Below, piece after piece: positions 25,334-33,991 of a DNA stretch of 64,000 nt. Location of the stretch: positions 164,234 through 228,233 of the forward strand of contig JAZLDH010000007.1 in assembly GCA_045614605.1 (NCBI GenBank), given 5' to 3'. The translations under genes and the position numbers were made by a program. The stretch is from Onthomorpha sp937906975 (GTDB lineage Bacteria; Bacteroidota; Bacteroidia; Bacteroidales; P3). The notes under the pieces are model-generated. The model was not told where the DNA came from. It saw only the letters and a list, made by a program, of their open reading frames with translations, and did not search any database. How positions within the stretch are numbered: position 1 is the stretch's first letter; each line of letters opens with the position of its first letter.

Positions 25334-27841
25334 ATGAACTTAGAAAACGAAAACATACAGAGAGTCAATATAGAAACGCAGATGAAGCAAGCCTATATTG
25401 ACTATGCAATGAGCGTTATTGTTTCTCGTGCTTTGCCCGATGCAAGAGACGGAATGAAACCCGTACATCGCCGTATTTTATTTGCGATGGGAGATATGGG
25501 AATGACCTATAACAGCAAGCATAAAAAGTCTGCAAGAATCGTAGGAGAGGTTTTAGGTAAGTATCACCCACATGGTGATAGCTCTGTCTATATGGCAATG
25601 GTTAGAATGGCGCAAAAGTGGTCTTTAAGATATACAATGATTGACGGACAAGGTAACTTTGGTTCAATAGACCTTGACCCGCCAGCAGCAATGCGTTACA
25701 CAGAGGCAAGAATGTCTAAGATTGCTGACGAAATGTTGGCCGATATAAACAAAGACACTGTAGATTTCACAAAGAACTTTGACGATAGCTTAGACGAACC
25801 TACCGTTCTTCCAAATAGAATACCATATTTAATGATAAATGGTACTAATGGTATTGCCGTTGGTATGGCTACAAATATGGCTCCTCACAACTTAACTGAA
25901 TGTATTGACGGTATAATTGCATATATTGACAACAAAGAAATCACAATAGATGAATTGATGCAATATATCAAAGCACCAGATTTCCCAACAGGTGGAATAA
26001 TCTATGGATATGACGGAGTAAGAGATGCTTTCCATACAGGAAGAGGACATATAGTAATAAGAGCAAATGCTCACTTTGAACAAGACAAACATTCTGACGC
26101 AGAACAAATCGTTGTTACCTCAGTTCCTTACCAAGTCTGTAAGTCTGACATGATAAAACGTCAAGCTGCCTTGGTAGAAGAAAAGAAAATTGAGGGTATT
26201 TCAAGAATAAAAGACGAAAGTAATAAAGACGGTATAAGAATTGTTTACAAACTAAAACGTGATGCTATGTCTAACGTTGTTTTAAACAAGCTTTACCAAT
26301 ATTCTGACCTACAAACATCTTTCTCAATCAACAACATCGCACTTGTAAAAGGCAAACCGAAACTTCTTAATCTAAAAGATATGATAGAATGTTTCGTGGA
26401 CCATAGACACGAAGTTGTAGAAAGAAGAACAAGATTTGAATTAGCCAAAGCAGAAGAAAGAATGCACATTGTAGAGGGTCTTTTGAAAGCTTTGGACTTT
26501 ATAGATGAAATCATAACTATAATAAGAAATTCCGAAACTATTGCACAAGCAAAACTTGAAATGCAAGATAGATTTGGATTTACCGAAATACAATCCGCCG
26601 CTATTGTTGAAATGCGTTTAAGACAATTAGCAGGATTGGAAAGACAAAAACTTCAAGACGAATACAACGAACTTCTTGCTTTCATCAATAGATGTAGAGA
26701 AATCCTTTCTAATGAAAGCGTACTAATGCAAGTAATAAAAGATGAATTGTTAGAAATTCGTCAGAAATATGGCGACAAACGTCTTTCTACAATCGAATAT
26801 TCTTCGGCTGATTTCCGCATTGAAGATATGATAAAGAACGAAGAAGTAGTCGTTTCTATATCTCACATGGGATATATTAAGAGAACACCTCTTGCAGAGT
26901 ACAAAGTACAAAATCGTGGCGGAAAAGGAAGTAGAGGAGGAGCGTTAAGAGATGAGGACTTTATAGAACACATTTACATTGCCTCAATGCACGATTACGT
27001 TCTTTTCTTTACCGAAAAAGGAAAATGCTATTGGTTAAGAGCGTTTGAACTTCCTGAAGGAACAAAGACAACAAAGGGAAGAATGATTAAAAACATTCTT
27101 AACATAGAGGACGATGATAGAATAAAAGCATACGTTACCACAAAAGACTTAAAGGATAAAGAATACGTAGAAAGCAACAATATAATAATGTGTACAAAAT
27201 ATGGACACATAAAGAAAACAACGCTTGAAGCATATTCACACCCAAGACAAAAAGGTATCCTTGCCTTTGGATTGAAAGAAGGAGATGAGTTATTGGAAGC
27301 AAAACTTACAAGCGGACAAGACGAAATCCTTATCGCAACAAGAAGTGGAAAATGTATTAGATTTAACGAAAGCACCGTTAGACCAATGGGTAGAACAGCA
27401 GCGGGCGTTAAAGCAATTTCATTCTCTTCAGAAGATGATTACGTTATAGGAATGGTAGTAGCAAAAGAAGAAAGCGACATTTTAGTTGTTTCAGAACACG
27501 GCTACGGAAAGAGAAGTCCATTATCAGAATACAGAATTACAAATCGTGGAGGTAAAGGAGTTTTAACACTTAACGTAACAGAAAAAACAGGAGATTTAGT
27601 TGCGATAAAACAAGTTGATGACAACTTTGATTTAATGATAATGAATCGTTCAGGATTAACAATCCGTATGCACGTTGCCGACATAAGACAACAAGGACGT
27701 GCAACACAAGGCGTGAAATTAATTAACATCAAAGACAATGATTCAATAGCCTCTGTCGTTGAAATAAGTAGAGAAGAAGACGAAGAAGAAGTAGAAGTAT
27801 TAACAGAAGAAATAACAAATCAAGAACAAGAAAACGAATAA
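25334..27841 (+). CDS. gyrA: DNA gyrase subunit A
   Basis: GyrA is the DNA-cleaving subunit of gyrase. The 835 residues show YAMSVIVSRALPDARDGMKPVHRRIL, the catalytic tyrosine in AAMRYTEARM, and a C-terminal beta-pinwheel with the GyrA box QNRGGKG that separates it from ParC. In the quinolone-contact region HPHGDSSVYMAMVRMAQ, the serine equivalent to E. coli Ser83 is kept. The position equivalent to Asp87 reads Met, which may be lineage-typical. A TPR gene follows after 13 bases. Confidence 0.96.
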   Translation: MNLENENIQRVNIETQMKQAYIDYAMSVIVSRALPDARDGMKPVHRRILFAMGDMGMTYNSKHKKSARIVGEVLGKYHPHGDSSVYMAMVRMAQKWSLRYTMIDGQGNFGSIDLDPPAAMRYTEARMSKIADEMLADINKDTVDFTKNFDDSLDEPTVLPNRIPYLMINGTNGIAVGMATNMAPHNLTECIDGIIAYIDNKEITIDELMQYIKAPDFPTGGIIYGYDGVRDAFHTGRGHIVIRANAHFEQDKHSDAEQIVVTSVPYQVCKSDMIKRQAALVEEKKIEGISRIKDESNKDGIRIVYKLKRDAMSNVVLNKLYQYSDLQTSFSINNIALVKGKPKLLNLKDMIECFVDHRHEVVERRTRFELAKAEERMHIVEGLLKALDFIDEIITIIRNSETIAQAKLEMQDRFGFTEIQSAAIVEMRLRQLAGLERQKLQDEYNELLAFINRCREILSNESVLMQVIKDELLEIRQKYGDKRLSTIEYSSADFRIEDMIKNEEVVVSISHMGYIKRTPLAEYKVQNRGGKGSRGGALRDEDFIEHIYIASMHDYVLFFTEKGKCYWLRAFELPEGTKTTKGRMIKNILNIEDDDRIKAYVTTKDLKDKEYVESNNIIMCTKYGHIKKTTLEAYSHPRQKGILAFGLKEGDELLEAKLTSGQDEILIATRSGKCIRFNESTVRPMGRTAAGVKAISFSSEDDYVIGMVVAKEESDILVVSEHGYGKRSPLSEYRITNRGGKGVLTLNVTEKTGDLVAIKQVDDNFDLMIMNRSGLTIRMHVADIRQQGRATQGVKLINIKDNDSIASVVEISREEDEEEVEVLTEEITNQEQENE

Positions 27842-27854
27842 AAACAATAAAAAG

Positions 27855-29048
27855 ATGAAAAAAAGAATCTTATTTTTGGCACTATTAGCCATAACATTTG
27901 GAGCCTCAGCTCAAACAATGAAAGTACAAAGTGCGTACGCAGACTGGCAAAACAATCGTTTAAGAAACGCAATGACTAACATTGAAGAAGCATGCGCTCA
28001 CGAAAAAACAGGATTAGAAGCAAAAACTTGGTATTATGCAGGAGCAATCTATGCAAGAGTCGTAGAAATTTCACAATCTGAAAACAAAGACGACCAAAAA
28101 ATATTAAAAAAACAAAAAATCACCGAACCAATTGCTGAAGTTGCATTAAAATCACAAAAAGCATTATTGAAAGCAATCGAAATAGAAAAGAAAAACGGTA
28201 CAAACGAGTTCATTTCATTAGCAAACGGAACACTTAACGTAGTAGCAAGCTATTTCTCAAACGAAACAGTTAATGCTTTCAATGCAGAAAAATACGAAGA
28301 CGCTATCAAATATGCAGAAAACGCAATAGAATCAGCAAAAGCAGCAAACTTTAAAGAAGCCTTAGAACAATCAAAATACGTTATGGCACTTTCTTACGAA
28401 GTTTTGAAAAACACAGACAAAGCAAACGAACTTTATCGTGAATTGATAAAAGAAAACACTAAAAAACCAGATGTTTACATCAAAATATTCGCTGCAAACC
28501 AAGCCGAAAAACAAACAGATAAAGCGATAAACGTATTAAAAAGAGGAGTGAAGAACCTTCCAGATAACCCACAATTAAAAGCCTTATTAGGAAGCACTTA
28601 CTTACAAGCAGGACAAAGAGAAGAAGCAGAAAAAGTAGTACAATCACTTTTAGCATTAGGCGAAAAGAAAGAAGTATTCAACTATGTAGGCGACATTTAT
28701 AGAGACGCAAGCGAAATAGCAAAAGCAGAAGAATACTACAACAAATCATTAGCACTTGACCCAGCACAATCAGATGCTTACTTTGGATTAGCATCAACAT
28801 ATTTCAATAAAGGAATTGACGTTTTAAAAGAAGCAGACAAAGTACCATTAGATGATATGACAGGTGCATACGACAAATTGAAAAACGAATCATTTGATTA
28901 CTTTAGAAAAGCAATACCAAATTACAGAAAAGTTTTAGAAGTTAAACCAAAAGATTTCCAAACACTAAAAGCATTAAGAAATATCTATTCATTATTGAAT
29001 ATGAAAGCAGAATTCCAAGAAATTGATGCTTTATTAAAACAACAATAA
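27855..29048 (+). CDS. Exported tetratricopeptide repeat protein
   Basis: This 397-residue protein has a signal peptide (RILFLALLAITFGASAQ) and repeated TPR helices, for example AEEYYNKSLALDPAQSDAYFGLASTYFNKG and AINVLKRGVKNLPDNPQLKALLGSTYLQAG. It should be periplasmic and act as a protein-binding scaffold, but no partner is indicated. It sits 13 bases after gyrA, a conserved pairing I believe occurs in other Bacteroidales. A terminator follows at 29074. Confidence 0.85.
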   Translation: MKKRILFLALLAITFGASAQTMKVQSAYADWQNNRLRNAMTNIEEACAHEKTGLEAKTWYYAGAIYARVVEISQSENKDDQKILKKQKITEPIAEVALKSQKALLKAIEIEKKNGTNEFISLANGTLNVVASYFSNETVNAFNAEKYEDAIKYAENAIESAKAANFKEALEQSKYVMALSYEVLKNTDKANELYRELIKENTKKPDVYIKIFAANQAEKQTDKAINVLKRGVKNLPDNPQLKALLGSTYLQAGQREEAEKVVQSLLALGEKKEVFNYVGDIYRDASEIAKAEEYYNKSLALDPAQSDAYFGLASTYFNKGIDVLKEADKVPLDDMTGAYDKLKNESFDYFRKAIPNYRKVLEVKPKDFQTLKALRNIYSLLNMKAEFQEIDALLKQQ

Positions 29049-29073
29049 ACACGAATTTTTTTCATATCTTTAA

Positions 29074-29107
29074 AAAGGGCTATTCCAAATTGGAGTAGCC
29101 CTTTTTT
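29074..29107 (+). terminator. Terminator after the TPR gene
   Basis: GGGCTA, TCCAA and their complements TTGGA, TAGCCC form a stem around 29077-29101, with one mismatch, then T6. Confidence 0.8.
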
Positions 29108-29129
29108 AGCACTTTACATTTTCTACTTT

Positions 29130-29147
29130 ACATAATTTAAATTATGT
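29130..29147. other. 18-bp perfect AT palindrome
   Basis: ACATAATTTAAATTATGT is fully self-complementary. It lies in the convergent gap between the TPR and BspA-like genes. It could be a protein-binding site or only a chance AT palindrome. Confidence 0.35.
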
Positions 29148-29192
29148 GCCAAAACAAAGAAACAAAAAAACAAGGCAAAAAAGCCTTAAAAT

Positions 29193-29268
29193 TTTCCTAA
29201 GAAAAAAGAAAAAAAAGTAAAGAAAAAATTTGTAAATCCTTAGAAATAATTTAAAAAAGCAAAGCAAA
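29193..29268. repeat. Four-unit 21-bp array in a convergent gap (array E)
   Basis: CTAAG (29197), TAAAG (29218), CTTAG (29239) and CAAAG (29260) are exactly 21 bases apart, with A-tracts between. It lies between the terminators of two convergent genes. Confidence 0.8.
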
Positions 29269-29283
29269 ATTTTAGCGAATAAA

Positions 29284-29316
29284 AAAGGCGACTGAAAAAA
29301 CTCAATCGCCTTTTAT
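29284..29316 (-). terminator. Terminator after the 840-aa BspA-like gene
   Basis: On the minus strand GGCGATTGA pairs with TCAGTCGCC (one G-T pair) around a T6 loop, and T6 follows. Confidence 0.8.
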
Positions 29317-29336
29317 TTTTTATGTTAAATCAATAC

Positions 29337-31859
29337 TTATTCCTTAATAACTTTTCGCATTATAGCTTTGTCGTTATTTGTTAAGCGTAAATAATACGCA
29401 CCACTTGGCAGTGATTCAATGTTTATTTCTCTTGCATTAGAGAAAGTAAGAACACATCTACCTGTTAAGTCTATTACTTCTATACTTTCTATTGTTGAAG
29501 AGAAAGTTATTTTGCTATTAGTTGGATTTGGATAGAATGAAAGTTCTGAATACTCAACGTCCGTTAAAGAACTATTAACATCAAGAATTAAAGTAATAGT
29601 GCTATCACAACCATTTACGGTTTGAAGATTTTGAACGTAAGTACCAGCTTCACTTTCATTGAAACCAAATTCAGAATACATTTCCCCTGCGTTTATTGTT
29701 GCATTGATAGTAGTGTCAAAAGTAGGATTAACACTAACAGTTAAAGTAACAACGCTATCACAACCGTTTACAGAAGTAAGAGTTTGCGTATAAACACCTG
29801 CTTCACTTACGTTAAATCCATTTTCATTGTAAACTTGACCTTGGCAAATTGTTGCAGAAAGTTCTGTATTAAATATTGGATTAATATTTAAAGAAAGTGT
29901 AACAATACTATCACAACCATTGACAGAAGTTAAGTTTTGCGTATAAACACCTGCTTCACTTACGTTAAATCCATTTTCATTGTAAACTTGACCTTGACAA
30001 ATGTTTGCAGAAAGTTCTGTATTGAAAGTTGGATTAACATTTAAAGTAAGTGTAACAATACTATCAGCACCATTTATAGCAGTTAATGTTTGAGTATAAA
30101 CACCTGATTCGCTTACGTTAAAGCCGTTTTCTGTATAGGTTTGTCCTTGACATATTGTTGCAGTAATATCAGTGTTTACTGTTGCAGGAATGAAGTTTGC
30201 AACAAAACTTGTGTCGCTTGTAAGAGAAACAAGTCTTGGGTTTTCTGTATTACCATCATTCCAATTCAAAAAGCTATAACCAGAATTTGCGGTTGCAGTA
30301 AGCGTTGCAGTAGAACAATTATTCCTTTCAATCGCTACACTTCCTCTACTTTCATTATTAACATACGTATTAATATCAAAAGTAATTTCGTGAATATTAT
30401 TAGAATTGAAATAATTTCCCCAAGATGAAATATAATCATTTATCAATCCACAATTAACATAAAGAATCTTATTGGACGGTGTATTGTTAAAAACACGACT
30501 ACCTAATGCAGGAGGAATATCAGCAAGACAAGTAATAGAAGTTAAACTATTGCAACTATAGAACGCAGAATCTCCAATAGTATCAACACTGTTAGTAATT
30601 GTAACAGAAGTTAAAGAATCTAAATTATAAGCAAAATTGTTTGGTATTCTTTGAACGCTATCACCAATATTTATTGTTGTAATAGGACAATAAGCAAATT
30701 GATGGTAATTATAATAACCATAAACATTATCATAAACATAACCATAAAAATCATTACAATTTATAGCATTATAATTTAGAGTTGTTAAACTACTGCAACC
30801 TCCGAACGCCCAAGTTCCAATATAAGTAACACTATTAGGAATAGTAACAGAAGTTAAACTACTGCAATTATAGAACGCACAACTTCCAATAGAAGTAACG
30901 CTATTAGGAATAGTAACAGAAGTTAAACTACTGCAATTGTAAAACGCTTCTCCTCCGATACAAGTAACACTATTAGGAATAGTAACAGAAGTTAAACTAC
31001 TGCACTCTCTGAACGCACGTTCTCCAATAGAAGTAACGCTATTACCAATAGTAACAGATGTTAAATCATAGCAATCAGCAAACGCCCAATCTCCAATAGA
31101 AGTAACGCTATTACCAATAGTAACAGATGTTAAACTACTACAAATACTGAACGCCATTACTCCAATAGAAGTAACACTGTTAGGAATATTAACAGAAGTT
31201 AAACTAGTGCAAAAATGGAACGCACTTTCTCCAATAGAAGTAACACTATTACCAATAGTAACAGATGTTAAACTATCGCAATCAAAGAACGCAAAATCTC
31301 CAATAGTATCAACACTATTACCAATAGTAACAGAAGTTAAATTATCGCGATTATTAGCAAAATAATCAGGTATTCTTTGAACGCTATCACCAATATTTAT
31401 TGTTGTAATAGGACAATTACGGAAAGGATTATAATTATTATGAGTATAATTATAACTACAATTTATAGCATTAAAGTTTAAAGTTGTTAAACTACTGCAA
31501 GAATAAAACGCAGAACCTCCAATAGAAGTAACGCTATTAGGAATAGTAACGGAAGTTAAACTACTGCAATCCCAGAACGCAAGATATCCAATAGAAGTAA
31601 CACTATTAGGAATATTAACAGAAGTTAAACTACTGCAATTATAGAACGCATTATTTCCAATAGAAGTAACACTATAAGTTATTCCTTGATAAGTTACTGT
31701 TGTAGGAATATTTGCTGTTATAATTGATGAATTAGCATCATAAACCTCGACTTGATTTGTTGAAGTGACATTATATCGCAACGAATCAAGCCAAAACGTT
31801 TGTGCGAAAAGAACGTTTGCACATAGTAGAGTGAAAATAAATAATAATAATCTTTTCAT
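29337..31859 (-). CDS. BspA-like leucine-rich repeat protein with T9SS sorting domain
   Basis: This 840-residue secreted protein has a signal peptide (LLLFIFTLLCANVLFAQ), then about 13 LRR_5 repeats of 23 residues (pattern SLTSVTIPNSVTSIGxxAFxxCS). Two longer blocks with CPITTINIGDSVQRIP interrupt them. Next come an InlB-like repeat domain (GYSFLNWNDGNTENP) and four repeats of about 50 residues (ICQGQVYNENGFNVSEAGVY). The C-terminal sorting domain begins LSFYPNPTNSKITF and ends KAIMRKVIKE. It should be exported by Sec, then by T9SS to the cell surface. BspA proteins bind host matrix or other bacteria, so adhesion is a reasonable guess. Confidence 0.9.
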   Translation of the reverse strand: MKRLLLFIFTLLCANVLFAQTFWLDSLRYNVTSTNQVEVYDANSSIITANIPTTVTYQGITYSVTSIGNNAFYNCSSLTSVNIPNSVTSIGYLAFWDCSSLTSVTIPNSVTSIGGSAFYSCSSLTTLNFNAINCSYNYTHNNYNPFRNCPITTINIGDSVQRIPDYFANNRDNLTSVTIGNSVDTIGDFAFFDCDSLTSVTIGNSVTSIGESAFHFCTSLTSVNIPNSVTSIGVMAFSICSSLTSVTIGNSVTSIGDWAFADCYDLTSVTIGNSVTSIGERAFRECSSLTSVTIPNSVTCIGGEAFYNCSSLTSVTIPNSVTSIGSCAFYNCSSLTSVTIPNSVTYIGTWAFGGCSSLTTLNYNAINCNDFYGYVYDNVYGYYNYHQFAYCPITTINIGDSVQRIPNNFAYNLDSLTSVTITNSVDTIGDSAFYSCNSLTSITCLADIPPALGSRVFNNTPSNKILYVNCGLINDYISSWGNYFNSNNIHEITFDINTYVNNESRGSVAIERNNCSTATLTATANSGYSFLNWNDGNTENPRLVSLTSDTSFVANFIPATVNTDITATICQGQTYTENGFNVSESGVYTQTLTAINGADSIVTLTLNVNPTFNTELSANICQGQVYNENGFNVSEAGVYTQNLTSVNGCDSIVTLSLNINPIFNTELSATICQGQVYNENGFNVSEAGVYTQTLTSVNGCDSVVTLTVSVNPTFDTTINATINAGEMYSEFGFNESEAGTYVQNLQTVNGCDSTITLILDVNSSLTDVEYSELSFYPNPTNSKITFSSTIESIEVIDLTGRCVLTFSNAREINIESLPSGAYYLRLTNNDKAIMRKVIKE
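29575..30180 (-). repeat. Four tandem ~50-codon repeats in the BspA-like gene
   Basis: Units share ICQGQVYNENGFNVSEAG and NGCDSIVTL at protein level and are similar at DNA level. The middle two are nearly identical, pointing to recent duplication. Confidence 0.8.
30530..31680 (-). repeat. 69-bp leucine-rich repeat units in the BspA-like gene
   Basis: DNA units of 69 bases encode the 23-residue LRR_5 repeat. On the plus strand each contains AGTAACRCTATTA and AACAGAAGTTAAACTA-like stretches. Confidence 0.85.
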
Positions 31860-31913
31860 TTTTTATGTCTTTATGTTTCTAATTATTTTTTTTATCAATA
31901 AAATTTCAGCCCA

Positions 31914-31921
31914 CAAAGTTA
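31914..31921 (-). promoter_or_regulatory. Promoter for the 840-aa BspA-like gene
   Basis: The minus strand reads TAACTTTG with a -33 TTTG about 20 bases upstream, a good match to the Bacteroidota pattern. The leader is about 50 bases. Confidence 0.65.
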
Positions 31922-31942
31922 AGATAAATTTTTTATAAGCAC

Positions 31943-31975
31943 AAAAAAACCGCAGAGTTAATCTGCGGTTTTTGA
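31943..31975 (-). terminator. Terminator after the HU-HIG gene
   Basis: AACCGCAGA pairs with TCTGCGGTT around a short GTTAA-type loop, followed on the minus strand by T7. Confidence 0.8.
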
Positions 31976-31991
31976 TTGTAAGGTTTTAGTC

Positions 31992-32489
31992 TTACTTCTC
32001 GCCTTTGCTTTTCTCTTCTTTTTTTTGTCGCTCTTCAAGAAGTGCGTTCATTTGCGCAATTTCCGTAGAGTCAGCAGCGGCTTCCCTAATGATATTTTTA
32101 ATGCTAGTATCAACATAATTAAACTTAGCATTTTTGATTTGATAGGTCAGCCAAGGCGAAGGGCGAAAGGCAATATGCAGTCCTTTAATCGTGTCTGCCT
32201 TTACAAGGTCGGCACTTTCTTGCGACTTTGCCCTAAGATTAGGAGTGAAAGTCCCTAAAAGACCAAGCCTAACACTTGCACCACGCAAAAGATGATAGCT
32301 CATCTCTACTTGCAACTGCTGTAAAACGCCCATTACATCGGCTTTGCTCATTGTGGAAGCACCTGCAATTTGCTCTGCAATGTAGTCTAAATTCACTGAT
32401 TGTTCTCTTACGATTCTTGCGATAAACTTTTCGCCTGGGTTTGGTCCGAAAACGATGTTTTTCTTTACTTTAACGAATTGAATTGCCAT
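31992..32489 (-). CDS. HU-HIG family DNA-binding protein
   Basis: This 165-residue protein has the Bacteroidota-specific HU-like fold with N-terminal extension (HU-HIG): AIQFVKVKKNIVFGPNPGEKFIARI, a HU-like core (SKADVMGVLQQLQVEMSYHLLRGASVRLGLLGTFTPNLRAKS), and a charged C-terminal tail (EERQKKEEKSKGEK). Such proteins bend or coat DNA. A 21-bp array (F) lies directly upstream on the same strand. No strong TAnnTTTG element is clear before it. Confidence 0.88.
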   Translation of the reverse strand: MAIQFVKVKKNIVFGPNPGEKFIARIVREQSVNLDYIAEQIAGASTMSKADVMGVLQQLQVEMSYHLLRGASVRLGLLGTFTPNLRAKSQESADLVKADTIKGLHIAFRPSPWLTYQIKNAKFNYVDTSIKNIIREAAADSTEIAQMNALLEERQKKEEKSKGEK

Positions 32490-32564
32490 GATTTTAAAAA
32501 TTTAAGGTTGGTAATAAACTTTTTATTAAAGTACGAAAATAAAACAAAACAAGACTTAAAGAAG

Positions 32565-32670
32565 TTCACATCGAAGAAAGAAAAAATTACCTCGGAGCAA
32601 AAGAAATTATCCTCCGATGAAAAAAAATTATCCTCCGAGGATAAAACTTTACCAACGGAGGATAAAAATC
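32565..32670. repeat. 21-bp array with TCCTCCGAGGA-type units, upstream of the HU gene (array F)
   Basis: Units start at 32586, 32607, 32628 and 32649, exactly 21 bases apart, with a weaker unit before. The unit at 32628 begins with the 17-bp near-palindrome TTATCCTCCGAGGATAA, which also occurs in array I. Confidence 0.9.
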
Positions 32671-32716
32671 TGAAACAAAGTCTTTGAAAAAAAATACTAT
32701 TGAATTTCTTTTAATT

Positions 32717-33991
32717 TTATGTCTTGCGTTTTTCTTTTTTTGCTGCTGGGAAAAGTATATTGTTAAGGATTAAACGATAGCCTGATGAATTTGGGTGTAA
32801 ATCTAAGTCTGTTACTGGGTCGCCAACGTAATGGCTATAATCTTCTGGGTCGTGTCCGCCAAGATATGTCCATGTGCCTTTTCCATACGTGCCATGAATG
32901 TATCTTGCTTCTTCTAATGATGCGTTTTCGCCAAGTATGGTTACGGAAGATTTTAGATAGCGTTTCATAAAGGCGGTTGTTTGTCCGTTAAATCCTTTTA
33001 CTATTTTGCTATGGTTTTGGGTTAGCATTGTTGGTACCCAATCCCATTTTGCGGAGAAGTCAAATAAGACAAATAAATCGTCTTTTTCTTTTACTTGTCT
33101 TACACGGCTTTGTGGAACGTCTATATTTGAAACCTCGTATGTATATGGGTCGGTTACTATTGTGAAATTCTCAAAAGCAAAGCATTTAGAGAAGTCAAGT
33201 TTTGATTGTGCTTGTGGGTCTATTGGGTCATGGTCAAACATTTCTGAGCAGATATCTACGCCCTCTGCCGCAAGGGCTATGTCAAAGCTATCGGGTGCTG
33301 AACACATTGCGAACATAAAGCCCCCTCCTACTACAAAGTCTCTAATCTTTTTTGCAACGGCAAGTTTTAGTTGCGATACCTTATTAAAGCCTAATAGTTT
33401 TGCGGTTTGTTCTTGCAATGCTACATCGTCTTGATACCATTTTTGATTTCTATATGATGCCCAAAATTTTCCATATTGCCCTGTAAAGTCTTCATGATGA
33501 AGGTGTAACCAATCGTATAATGGTAATACGTCGTTCATTACTTCTTCATCGTAAACTACATCGTAAGGTATTTCGGCGTATGTTAAAACCAAGGTTACGG
33601 CATCGTCCCATGGTAATTTATTTTTTGGGGAATAGACTGCGATTTTTGGTACTTTTTGTAGTTTTACTACGTCTTGGTTTACGCTTGGTGAGGATATTTC
33701 TTCTAAAACATTTGCATATTGCGATGGTGTTATGATGTAATAGCTCACTCCTTTTAGTCTGCAAAGTGTTTCCACCTCTTTGGAATAGGAAAGACAAAAA
33801 GCTCCTCCTTGATAGTTCAACATCCAATCTACTTCGTACTCTAAGGAAAGTGCTTTGTAAGCTACGCCGTATGATTTTAAGTGATTTTTTTGTGTTTCGT
33901 CCATTGGTATAACTAAATAGTTTGCCCAAAGTTGTGTTGTGAAACAAAAAAGAAAAAATATTAATAATATCTTAGAATGGAGCGCTTTCAT
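32717..33991 (-). CDS. Exported protein of the family often labelled asparagine synthetase B in Bacteroidota
   Basis: This 424-residue protein has a signal peptide (ILLIFFLFCFTTQLWAN) and a mature part beginning NYLVIPMDETQKNHLKSYGVAY. It contains a GATase-like segment KIAVYSPKNKLPWDDAVTLVL and VGGGFMFAMCSAPDSFDIALA. Database entries for close relatives often carry the name asparagine synthetase B, but I see no asparagine synthase domain and it is exported, so that name is doubtful. It overlaps dnaB by 20 bases. The C-terminus (PNSSGYRLILNNILFPAAK) is well conserved in appearance. Confidence 0.6.
   Translation of the reverse strand: MKALHSKILLIFFLFCFTTQLWANYLVIPMDETQKNHLKSYGVAYKALSLEYEVDWMLNYQGGAFCLSYSKEVETLCRLKGVSYYIITPSQYANVLEEISSPSVNQDVVKLQKVPKIAVYSPKNKLPWDDAVTLVLTYAEIPYDVVYDEEVMNDVLPLYDWLHLHHEDFTGQYGKFWASYRNQKWYQDDVALQEQTAKLLGFNKVSQLKLAVAKKIRDFVVGGGFMFAMCSAPDSFDIALAAEGVDICSEMFDHDPIDPQAQSKLDFSKCFAFENFTIVTDPYTYEVSNIDVPQSRVRQVKEKDDLFVLFDFSAKWDWVPTMLTQNHSKIVKGFNGQTTAFMKRYLKSSVTILGENASLEEARYIHGTYGKGTWTYLGGHDPEDYSHYVGDPVTDLDLHPNSSGYRLILNNILFPAAKKEKRKT

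Noticed and set aside
29575..31680. Regular DNA repeats that could suggest a CRISPR array
   Set aside because: The 69-bp and ~150-bp units are in-frame codon repeats of a BspA-like protein with no spacers, and no cas genes are near.
32400..32687. Open frame with repeated KLSSEDK-type heptads
   Set aside because: It is made of 21-bp array F and runs antisense over the start of the HU gene. It has no promoter or ribosome site and the heptads follow from 21 bp being seven codons.
32717..33991. Asparagine synthetase B
   Set aside because: The name is used for relatives, but the protein has a signal peptide and no glutaminase or synthetase motifs.
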